Source of the DNA: Petrolisthes cinctipes
Lineage: Eukaryota > Arthropoda > Malacostraca > Decapoda > Porcellanidae
Direction: 5' to 3'
Assembly: GCA_033782935.1 (NCBI GenBank)
Contig: JAWQEG010001559.1
Location: 1,675,001 to 1,739,000 of the forward strand
DNA: 64,000 nucleotides
Under the pieces are notes generated by a model, which worked only from the letters and a program-made list of their open reading frames with translations, made no database searches and was not told where the DNA came from. The translations under genes and the position numbers were made by a program. Below are positions 54,908 to 64,000 of this stretch, piece after piece (positions within the stretch are counted from its first letter, which is position 1; each line of letters starts with the position of its first letter).

Positions 54908-55813
54908 TGTTATGTATCCCAGAATTTGCTGTTACTTTTTACAAATGGAGTAGCCTAATATTTTTCCCACGAAGTCTGTTGTGTGTTTGTTCGTGCGTGC
55001 GTTCACAGACTTTGTGTCGCCTCGAGGAAAATTCGCCACGAGCCTTCAACCCCTCTTCCCTCTCCTATATCCTACCCCAACCCAGGGGGTGGGTAACCCA
55101 GTGTATATAAGGGGGAAGGCACGTCTTTTTCACCAGACATTAGTTGGAAACAAAGGAGAAACATTTAATTAGCTGAGAGAGAGAATGAAGCCGGCCCTAG
55201 TTTGCTAGAGGTATTTTGTATATATATTATTCTTCCCATACATTCACACTTTTACTTTTTGATCTATATTCATTCAAGCATAACAGTGTATTGTGTTTAT
55301 TATTATTATTGCCGTATGTATTACGTGTGTGTGGTTGACTCATTGGGCTAGTGACGGTGTCAAGGGTTTCCTAGCTACGTCCCTCGAGTGTTGATTATAT
55401 TTATTAATTCTTGTGATAAAGAGTGAGCTTCATGTGTGATATTGATCTTGTCGTAGTTAAAGTAATTGTTCATTGTCTTAACGTGTTAAAGTAAGTTATC
55501 GTAGTAATAACTTGTGATATTCATATATTCATTTCTTCATTGTTGTTTGTCGGGTATTTTGTCGAATTCTGTTGTATAATAATTTCTTGTCACGTAGTTG
55601 ATTAATTTTCATTAAATATTTTATTGTTAAGTTTTAAACCAGTGTGTTTAACTTTCCCATTTACATAGAACCCTGGATATGTTCGGTTGTTAGAGGGTAT
55701 TGTTGATTATTCCGTAAGTAAGGTTAATCAAAAGGGACTCTGTTTCCCTGTTGTAGTCTGTTGGAGTAACAGTAGATTATCTTGGTGTGTGGCCCTCTAG
55801 CGCATCCGTAACA
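54908..55813 (+). mobile_element. solo LTR inserted in a microsatellite
   Basis: 906 bp starting TGTTATG and ending GTAACA, inverted TG...CA ends, with CTGT on both sides (54904-54907, 55814-55817). The duplication is weak evidence because the target is itself a CTGT repeat. A strong TATA context (GTGTATATAAGGGGG, about 55100) supports an LTR promoter. No related internal region is in the window. Confidence 0.68.
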
Positions 55814-55888
55814 CTGTCTGTGTGTCTGTATGTGTGTCTGTCTGTCTGGGTGTCTGTCTGTCTGTCTGCCTGTGTGTGTGTGTGTGTA
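55814..55888. repeat. compound microsatellite, right part
   Basis: Continuation of the TCTG/TG array after the solo LTR. Confidence 0.92.
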
Positions 55889-55919
55889 TTGTATGTATAT
55901 GTATGTATATTGAGAATAG

Positions 55920-58582
55920 TCAACATCATATGAACGGAAACCATCGCTTCCCTGAGTCCGTAAAAGTAAAATAAATTTGATCTCGTACAGAGCTACGGAC
56001 TCCTTTCCAACGGATGAGCGACGGAGCCCTGTTCCCACTACCACATCGATACGGGAACGGTCGTGACGTTGAAGGGCGAACGGAGATGGATTACGTCAAT
56101 ACGGACTATAGTATGAACCGGTCATTACAGTAGCGAATGTCTTGGCGGCCACAATCTTTCTTTTCTACACACACATACATACACACACACACAAACCCAC
56201 ACTCAGAAAAAAAAAAAAAAAAAAAAAAAACACACACACACCTTTAATGGCATTATTGCCATGGCCTACACAGTTACAATATAATTTGGTCGTTCTGTGC
56301 ACTTGGATTAACATAAAGTAAATATATGGTGCATGTCAATCTGCATCAATGCTAAATCTGAGATTATGCACTTATTCTAACAACACCTTGAAAACCACTT
56401 AGTAATGTGAACACTGAAGTTTGTGAAGGTTTTCATTATGTAATGAACAAATATCGCTGCCTGTAGTTGTCAGGAAACACCGTACAGAGACAATTTTTGT
56501 TACACCACTAAGACAGTTCATATTGGTCGTAAATTGTTGGACATTGTTTTTATTGAGAAAAAGTAATGCCATTTTTCACTGAATAACATGCATATTACAG
56601 AGTTTAACGTGCAAGCCTGACATTTCCTTATCATGTTTTGGAACATGGTGACGTGTTCAATCTATACCAACGAGATAATATTATTCTGACATTCAAAAAC
56701 TATTAACGTTACGATGTGGAACATGAAATGATAACTCCACAAATTGTTGCTTATCGCTGACCCATACAGAACATTTATACAAACGGCACTTGGCCTCTAA
56801 CACCCTCCTCTTTACTAATACTGTCATGTATTTCGGATGCGAAAGTCAAAACTGCCGTTTTACATCTTGTGGTGTAGACACATTGACAATGCTGGAGTGA
56901 TGATCTTGGAATTGGAATAGGCTGTACTAAAGTATTAAAAGAAGATACCTGTTGTAAAAAAATAAAGCCTGCTTACATCTTCAAACCCTGCTATAAAACA
57001 TATCCCCTATATAGTTGCATACGGAGGGAATCTGTATTCTATCATAGTATAGACGAATCAGTAGCCTTTCAATAATTATCCCCGAATAATTCAGTCTCCT
57101 TATGTGGGTAATACACGTTTGGTACTACATTAGAGCGCATTGATTCCTCCAAAGTATGCCGGGAAACTGCAACAGATTGACAAAATTAATTATGATTTGT
57201 TGCCTGGAATAGTTTGGAGGAATCAGATGCTTCAGGTTTACCAACACTGTAATACCCCCTTAACAAAACCAATATCACACGAGTTAATAGGTGTCTTGCC
57301 TGGGTTAATCTTTACTTTTATGAGTGACTGTACCTCTGAGTTTTTATTACGTCATTCCATTCGTAGTCTCGGTCAATAGTCTTCGGAAAATGGTGCGAAA
57401 TTATAGAAGTTAGTCTTTGCATTATTGATTCACAAGATGCACTCTACTGGCTCATTTTTATTCGACCGATGCAGGACTTTTGACCGAGATTGTATAACTG
57501 GAAAGACTTACTAAAACCCACTGGTACAATCACTCATAAAGTAAAGACCCATCCAGGGAGGCAGGCTGGTAACAGGGATGCAGATTGGCACTAACAATGT
57601 CTTACAAAAGATCTATGTAACCAACGATATCAGGCAGAAGCGGGATTGCATTACAGGTTTTACAGTTTCTAATTTTTATTACAGAGCATAATGAATTTAT
57701 CTCACTAGTTTTATTTTTCTATTTGCGCCTGACAATAATGCCACCTGTTATGAAATTAATAATTGCTGTCTACTCAGGATTTCAGTTTTACCCTCTGATT
57801 TAAAAGATATCAAGGAAAACAGTGTGTTTCATCAGTATTTACATTTAGCATCCCTTGAAGAACATCTGGAGCCAATTATACCGTAATTAGTGCGCTAAAA
57901 ACTGAGTCAAAGATGTTTTGAAATTGCCCAAGTTTGCCCTATGTATTGAGTTTTCTTGTAGTTTTCTCGAATTCTTTTTTATCTACCACTCCCATTATTG
58001 CTTTGGTGCCAAAATAATTAGGTTACAAAGATAACTGCGCTTTGAGTATATTGAAGTGCCTTAATTCATCTAGTCACGTGTATGTCTGGAACAGGACCAG
58101 ATTAACAAAGATAATGTTGACCTATACTTGGAAAATTTTGGAGGACTCAGTTGCTCCAGATTTAACAATTCTGTTCTATCCCTCAATCATTAATCAAAAT
58201 GTCTGCTTTCTACTATTTCAGTGAGTAAGACACAGTTTTCTAGCACGACTAGTTAGTAACGATTTTGAAGAAGTAAAAAAATAAAAGAATAATCACAATC
58301 ATACAATAAACAGTCTGATCTGCACGGCGTGTAGTACAATTATGACCTTTCACAGTTGTCGTTCAATTTTAAAGACGTGAAAACATGCGTCTTCCGAAGC
58401 CACAAGTTTTTTTTCTATTGAAAAAGCGGATGAAAGATCACAAGTCTCAATGCTCTTACGTGTGTAGTAGTAGTAGTAGTAGAGTCCTTATCTCGTGCAG
58501 TCACACCCGAGAGGCGAAGAAAGAGTACGTATAGACATTTCTGGCTGTTCCCCACCTTGTTTACACGTTACCATGGTAACAG
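55920..58582. other. no gene seen
   Basis: Mostly AT-rich sequence. It contains an A-run plus (CA)n at 56203-56241 and a short (TAG)n at 58464-58483. An open frame at 57140-57379 has no recognisable domain. Nothing else is supported. Confidence 0.45.
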
Positions 58583-58690
58583 TTACTCGGGGTCACTGGT
58601 GGCTACGGCAGCGGTGGAGGTGTAGGTGGAGAAGGGGTTGGCGGTGATGGTGTACTTGAGCGTAGCCTGCTGTGCGTGATGATGGCCAGT
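58583..58690 (-). CDS. possible terminal coding exon of an unidentified gene
   Basis: A minus-strand open stretch of 35 codons plus TAA, preceded by an acceptor (TTTTTACTTAAG, exon from 58690). The peptide starts TGHHHAQQATLKYTITANPF and ends STAAVATSDPE. GC-rich codons with C or G at most third positions, set in AT-rich surroundings, argue for real coding sequence. The protein is not recognised. It would be the 3' end of a gene upstream of, and on the same strand as, the CFAP157-like gene; its other exons would lie to the right and were not found. Confidence 0.4.
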   Translation of the reverse strand, partial: TGHHHAQQATLKYTITANPFSTYTSTAAVATSDPE

Positions 58691-58901
58691 CTTAAGTAAA
58701 AATAATAATAATATCGTTAATAATAGTTATATACAATGTTATTATTGATAAAATTATGATCCTATTATTACTAATAATATAATACTGATACTACTATAAT
58801 ATTAAAAATAATTATCGTACTGTATAATACTATAGTCCTTTTTTTTTTATCAGTCTTCAGGCTGGCGAAAAGTGGCAACTCTGTGCTCTAGATCGATGTA
58901 G

Positions 58902-59238
58902 CCTACAGTTGCAAGCAGATGACTCAAGGCCACCTCGTCCATCAACATGCTGGTGTTGTATCTGGTAACAAAAGTAGCTGTGAACTGGACCGAAATTCAC
59001 TCATTTGTTTGGGGAAACAAACCCAATGATAATTTGTCAATATGCAGATTTAACTGTTATTGAAACAATATCATGCAAGTAAACTTGATATACTGATAAT
59101 GAGTAACGTGTCATTGTTATTGTGGATTTATTACAAAAACATATATAACATTTAAATCTATAACAGTTAAACATATGCAACACCAGCATATTGATGGACG
59201 AGGTGGCCTTGAGTCATCTGCTAGCAATTGCACTGTAG
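58902..59238. repeat. inverted repeat with about 60-bp arms
   Basis: The arm at 58902-58962 (contains GATGACTCAAGGCCACCTCG) and its reverse complement at 59172-59238 match at about 90 percent by eye, with about 210 bp of AT-rich spacer that also has smaller inverted pieces. A foldback or MITE-like structure. No coding region. Confidence 0.75.
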
Positions 59239-59301
59239 AGTTTTATATATGGGAGAGTAGCGACATAGGAGGTCTCAGGTAATATACGTGCCTTATTGCT
59301 A

Positions 59302-59611
59302 CTATAGTCCTTGCACACCAAGGAGTCCGTTCTTCGTGTGGCAGACGTCGTGTTTTACCACGAGCTGTATGTATAGTACAATGAGTTTCACATTTGTTTT
59401 TGTTACAACAACGATTTGAATAAATTCTATGACACCTGGCAGCGCAGAGCTGTTTCTCCATGTTACCACGCCGAGGCGATACTGGATCACTGACTTATTT
59501 CCTGCCTGACCACCACCCGATAATTGGTGGTCAAATAGGCAATGTTGCACTTATGTGAATTCCACCTTTTGCCCCACCAAGAACGGACTCCTTGAAGTGA
59601 AAGGACTATAG
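59302..59611. mobile_element. 310-bp MITE with 33-bp inverted termini
   Basis: The left end CTATAGTCCTTGCACACC plus AAGGAGTCCGTTCTT (59302-59334) is repeated inverted at 59579-59611 with three to four mismatches. The flanking CTA triplets (59299-59301 and 59612-59614) or an internal TA could be the target duplication. A related CTATAGTCCTTT occurs alone at about 58831. The superfamily is not assigned; a TA duplication would suggest Tc1/mariner. Confidence 0.7.
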
Positions 59612-60927
59612 CTAGCGTGCAAATTAACTTACGGACGCTCAGTTCATGGATGCGTCTTGGTGTGACTGTAATAGGAATTAAGGTATGGTATACAATAGTA
59701 AATTTCTTTTTTTACAAATCGGTACAGTACCGGTTTTTATCAAGGGAGTAGCCAAACTAAATTAAAACAAATTGCTTGAATAAAATAAGGATTTCACTAC
59801 CTAAATTAGTTAGACCTAACCTATCCTAATCTTACCACCAATATGTAATATGTACAGTTGGCCACATGATTTCTTATACACACAATCTGGAAAGAGAGCC
59901 TATTACTGTGAAAACATTTTAAGGAATAGTTTATGAAGTGACAAGTTGCTTGCATAGTGACAGCCCCAAAATAATCTTGTCTTCTGTTATTCTGGTCCTA
60001 CATTTCTTCATGTTTCACGTGAATCCTTGAAACCAACAGTGTGTGTACGAATTATACATACCATACCAACATACACACCATAGTATAGTAGTAGCCTACA
60101 TAGGCCTACCATATATTATACCACAAGTTATTTGTATTTCAAATGCCAGGTACACATGGATGTCACTATCCGAACAGGATCCAAGAATTTCCGCTACAGT
60201 GATAAGCTGATGAAAGAATACCCATAACCACCAGACAGCATCAGCTGAAGCCCTCAACCAGCTTCCCGTGTCGCCAACCACAAGGATGATGTTTGAGAAA
60301 TATTTTGAACAAGGTAATGATTATATAGTGCTTTATTACATTTTGAATGTATACCAATACTGTAGGATAAACTTAGCATGCATGAGAGGGGTTTAGAAAA
60401 TCGACTTGTCCAGAAGCTCTGCCCTTGTTGTTATTGACTATGCTCTCCACATCCCACTGGTCAGCGAAATATCAACCATGGCTGCACAATTACTCCTCAC
60501 TTTTGCAAAAATATTTGTTTGGTTAGACGCCAGACCTGCAGCCTTTCATGGGCGAGGCCTATATAATGCAGTTTATAATGCAAAGATGTGTAAATATAAT
60601 ATTACCCTGATTTAATGCAATTATCATCACCAAAAAACATATCAACATATGGCAGTGTTTTCTCCCTCATGTGTTTTTATTCTGCAGTATTCCACAGAAA
60701 TTGTAGTTTCTTCTGGTAATTTATGTGTTTAGTATATTTTGTTATAACACTTAATTAATATGAAGGAGACCTGAGGGGAGTACCAGTACTGCAGAATTTC
60801 TTTCAGTTCTATAGATGAATGAGTATGTTCATGAGAATAAGTATGCTAGTGGCTTTGGGAAAAATGGAATATGAATATGGCCATTCTGTGAAATCCCAGA
60901 TTTTTTTTTCTTTTTTTACCCCCCCAA
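59612..60927. other. no confident gene
   Basis: AT-rich. A plus-strand stretch at 60150-60227 after a CAG acceptor reads HMDVTIRTGSKNFRYSDKLM and stops; it could be a small exon but has no support beyond appearance. Open frames at 60406-60615 are unrecognised. Confidence 0.35.
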
Positions 60928-61348
60928 CGGGAACCGCCTTGACGTGGTGGGGGGGCTTGTGTGTCTCTGAGACCTGGCGAGCTAGACTAGAGGGGGCTCC
61001 GTCTCCTGCTCTGCCCCGATTTCGGGGAGAGAGGGCTTCCCATGTTAGTAAGATCGCCAGTGAGAGACCAGACTAAATGGTTCCCAGGCATTAGGCTACC
61101 AGTACGGGCCAACAGTGCTGCCCTCCAGAGGGACTGCCCTCTAGGGGCCGTCCTATGTTGGATGGTTGGGTGTCTGGGCCGGGAAATGTTGGGGAAGGGG
61201 GTCTCAGCACCGTCGTAGGCAAACTTTCGAGCCATTGGGGCTGCTTTTTAAAACGAGTCGCCCACGGCGACCAGCACTCGGTCCCCTCATCTGCCCAGTA
61301 GGTAGTAGCTCTTGGCTCCTGGGGCCAACAACACTAAACCAATGATAT

Positions 61349-63363
61349 ATGGATAAAGAAAAGCCCCAATATCTTCCTCGAGCCGTGGCCGACCAGGCCC
61401 TCGAGACGTCACTCTCTGGTCGTGGTAGTAAGCAGAATGCTGCAAAAAAGACTAGACCTAGCAGGTCGGGTGTTGTGTCGAAGAACCCTGTTAGCGATTT
61501 GGACACGTTAATGTTAATTAATGTACTTGCATCCTTTTCCTATGGCGCTATTCACTCCATTTTTAAGTGTTTTGGAGTAGTTCTTCGAATCCGAATCACA
61601 TATGACAGTGATTGTAGGTCTAATCGGTGCTATATTACTTTCAATACAAATGCTGCTGCCAAAGCAGCATTTGAGGCAAAAGATTCTCTGACGGTGGGGG
61701 ATACTCGTTGTAAAGTTCAGATGATGCGGTCCACCAATGTAGTTGACAGTGACAATGACTACTGCCCTAACATATTTGATGACTCTGTAGAGCATGTCCC
61801 AAAGGAACGTCGGGTTCCTACACCCTTTTGGTTTGTGGCTTACTACAGGGAGGGACGTGGTAACCTTATCCATGCCTCCCGGTATCTGGAGAAAGAAATT
61901 GGATTATTACCAATGGGCCACATAAAGAAATATGGAAAGGGCGTTTTAATCAGAGCCAAAGATCTTACACAGGCCATGATGCTCCTCAATCTCCACTGTC
62001 CTTCTGATAGCATGTTTGAATCTATTAAACCACATCGAACATTTAATTATAGTAAGGGGCGTATATATAATGAGGACCTCTATGAATTCTCTGAAGAGGA
62101 CATTCTTGCTATGTGCCCAGACAGTGTCCAACGAGTAACAAAGATGAGAGGCAGTAAAAATATGATCATCCTCACCTTCTATGGCTCGCATATCCCAGAT
62201 CGCATTAACATTAACCCCACCTCTTTTGAGGTAAAGCCTTTTGTTGAGCGTCGCCTATAGTGTTTCTGTTGTTATGAGTTTGGTCATGGGAGGAGGAACT
62301 GCAACAACCGTTCCCAGTGTGGTAATTGTTCTGCTCTTGACTCACATCTTACTTCTGAGTGTCGGTCAGAGAGTTACTGCTTTTGCTGCAAAGATGCTCA
62401 CCCCTTGCGTTCTCGCCAATGTAAGATGTACCTCCTTCAGCAGGATATCCTCCACTTGGCTAATACCCAATTCATTAGCATAGGTAGTGCCAGACGGCAA
62501 CTCAACTTCAGGCGACAGAAGGATGGTGGTGTGAAGACATACGCCTCCTTCCTTCGCCCTTAATCAGTTGCAGAACCCTCTCAACCCTCTCAAGAGGCAG
62601 CTGCTTTTTGCTCTAGTGAGAGCATTTCAAAAGTTACTCTACATAATAGTTTTTCTGTCTTGGAAACTTTATCAGACACTCATTCTGGTGACCCTTCAAC
62701 TGATGACAATTCTCAGACTTTAGCTAAAGGTGTTCATGTGGTAGAGGTTCACGCTGCCATACGCTCTCCAAAAAGGAAACTTAAGTCACCTAAACTGCCT
62801 TCGTGGTTCCTCTGAGGCACTTGACTCTATAGATGTTCCTCCTTGTAAGGCAACCATCTCTGTGGACCCATCCATAGTTTCCTCTCAATTTCACCAGAAG
62901 CGTTCTCGTGGCTCTGATGAATCTCTTGTTTCAACAAAAGTTCCTCCTCGCAAGCTTCCTTCGGGATCATCAGAGGGGCGTGAAGTTAATGTGGATGCCA
63001 CGTATGTTGTGACTTCAAAAGATTCAGTTTTTCTTCCGCTTGAGCAGCGGAGTGATTCTACCACCTGTATTATGGATGTTGATGTATCTGCCTGTCAGTG
63101 ATACCACTGCTGTACAGGACAATACCAATGTAATGGTTTCAAAGAATATCCCAGCTCATATACCTTCATCTTCTTCTAACATATCAGATGCTTCAGGGAC
63201 TTGTCTACGGGTCCCAATTACTGCCCCACGTACTACTCGTCGGGTTCGCTCTTCTTCTAGTGGCCCAGGATTAAACAAATCTTATTGTTTGAGTAAACCC
63301 TCAGGTCGAGGTGGTAGTGGGAAGTATCTCCGTGAGGCTTCCCAAAAATCAGTACTAAAGTAA
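61349..63363 (+). pseudogene. LINE family 1 ORF1, best-preserved copy
   Basis: MDKEKPQYLPRAVADQALET opens about 300 codons without a stop. The RRM-like block shows GVVLRIRITYDSDCRS and AAKAAFEAKDSLTVGD. A single TAG (62258-62260) stands where copy C has Gln, just before the knuckles CFCCYEFGHGRRNC, CGNCSALDSHLTSEC and CFCCKDAHPLRSRQC (62262-62425), all with their ligands intact. A stop at 62561 and later shifts break the Ser/Pro tail, which ends at 63363, overlapping ORF2 by about 13 bp. It would form the element's RNP. Confidence 0.85.
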
Positions 63364-64000
63364 CACTGTTCAAGGTCCTTCAGTGGAATTGCCGTGGCTT
63401 GCGTGCTTCTTGGGAGGAACTACGCGTTCTTCTCTCTAGCTTCTCTCCTGCATGTGTTTCTCTCCAAGAGACAATGCTTGGGGACTACATTCCTGCCAGT
63501 CTTCCATTGTACTCTACATTTTATTCCAATTCATTTGAAGGGCAGGGTCACCATGGTGGCTCTGCCATCCTAGTTCGCCGAGATATTCCATGCTCGAGCC
63601 TGGAGCTTGACACTCCGCTCCAGGCTGTTGCAGTTAAGGTTTCTATGGACCGCCCGTACACTATGTGCAGTCTATACCTTCCTCCAAGTGGTTACAGTTG
63701 AGAGAGGCGATCTCAACCGTCTTGTACGGGACCTTCCCTCTCCCTTTATTTTATTGGGTGATTTTAATGGTCGTCATCCTCTGTGGGGTGACAGTTCAGT
63801 CAACCCCAGGGGTGTTTTATTGGCTTCTTTTATTGAGGATGAGGGATTAGGAGCTCAAATACGGGAGATGTGACACATTTTAATAGCCCTACTGGGACAT
63901 TTACCGATATTGACAGTTCCCTCTGCTCACCCAGTGCTCTGTTGGATTTTACTTGGAGAGTGTTGCCTGATTTATATGGCAGTGACCATTTCCCTATACT
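63351..64000 (+). pseudogene. LINE family 1 ORF2, endonuclease part
   Basis: Opens STKVTLFKVLQWNCRGLRAS (63351), the APE endonuclease, with VSLQETMLGDY, ILVRRDIPC, ILLGDFNGRHPLWGD (about 63745-63790) and, at the window edge, YGSDHFP. One-base insertions near 63690 and 63850 shift the frame. RT and RNase H lie beyond the window. Confidence 0.85.

Larger units (their letters stand above)
60928..64000 (+). mobile_element. LINE family 1, copy D, runs off the window
   Basis: Begins with the same 5' end as copy C (CGGGAACCGCCTTGACGTGG, 60928) and includes the 5' UTR (60928-61348), ORF1 and the endonuclease part of ORF2 to the window edge. ORF1 is the best preserved in the window. A T- and C-rich run (60901-60926) precedes it. 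Confidence 0.9.

Noticed and set aside
54599..54958. Cys-Val repeat open frame
   Set aside because: Translation of the (TG)n microsatellite.
57140..57379. 80-codon open frame as a gene
   Set aside because: No recognisable domain, no coding-like composition, no splice context.

Overview
The window is eukaryotic, intron-bearing and very repeat-rich, and most likely comes from an arthropod. The mix of I-superfamily LINEs with RNase H, a Jockey-type LINE, Penelope, CsRn1-type Gypsy and Helitron sequence, together with long (TA)n, (TG)n and (CT)n arrays, is what I associate with decapod crustaceans. That assignment is an inference from element style and was not tested by a search. No prokaryotic features are present.

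Host genes are sparse and all on the minus strand. Two exons, 28185-28025 and 4801-4671, join in phase and encode the start of a lysine-rich, coiled-coil protein resembling the ciliary protein CFAP157. They are separated by a 23.2 kb intron with an apparent GC-AG boundary, and that intron holds most of the left-hand transposons. A possible last exon of an unidentified upstream gene lies at 58690-58583.

Left part (1-28 kb): a 5'-truncated LINE with a 13-bp target-site duplication (781-1287), a second copy of the same family (1486-3425), the host exon, and a solo LTR ending 32 nt upstream of that exon's splice acceptor (4834-5390). Next come an I-type LINE (6545-15058) whose ORF1 is split by a Jockey-like LINE (7395-10697), two Ginger/KRBA2-like remnants (16089-16490, 18092-18215), and two Helitrons with recognisable termini (18356-19966, 20169-20766). 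Penelope remains follow: a GIY-YIG fragment and two hammerhead-like motifs. They flank a minus-strand LINE (21541-25225). A hAT MITE with a perfect 8-bp duplication is at 27057-27365.

Middle part (28-41 kb): a tRNA-derived SINE, a LINE RT scrap, a near full-length but decayed copy of the family seen at the left end (29597-35906), a second partial copy directly behind it (35918-37011), and another RNase H LINE (37640-40628).

Right part (41-64 kb): a CsRn1-type Gypsy element (40968-54339) contains a second LTR element (45662-52549), which itself contains a solo LTR (49428-50107). The middle element is the most interesting item. Its pol order is protease, integrase, then RT thumb/RNase H, the GMR1-type arrangement, and both of its LTRs carry a 31-bp minisatellite at different copy numbers. 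Another solo LTR sits inside a microsatellite (54908-55813), followed by inverted-repeat elements, and a further LINE copy (60928 onward) runs off the window end.

Every transposon coding region here is broken by stops, frameshifts or internal deletions, except that the Helitron helicase piece and one pol segment of the outer Gypsy element are long open frames that are still only partial. None looks autonomous.
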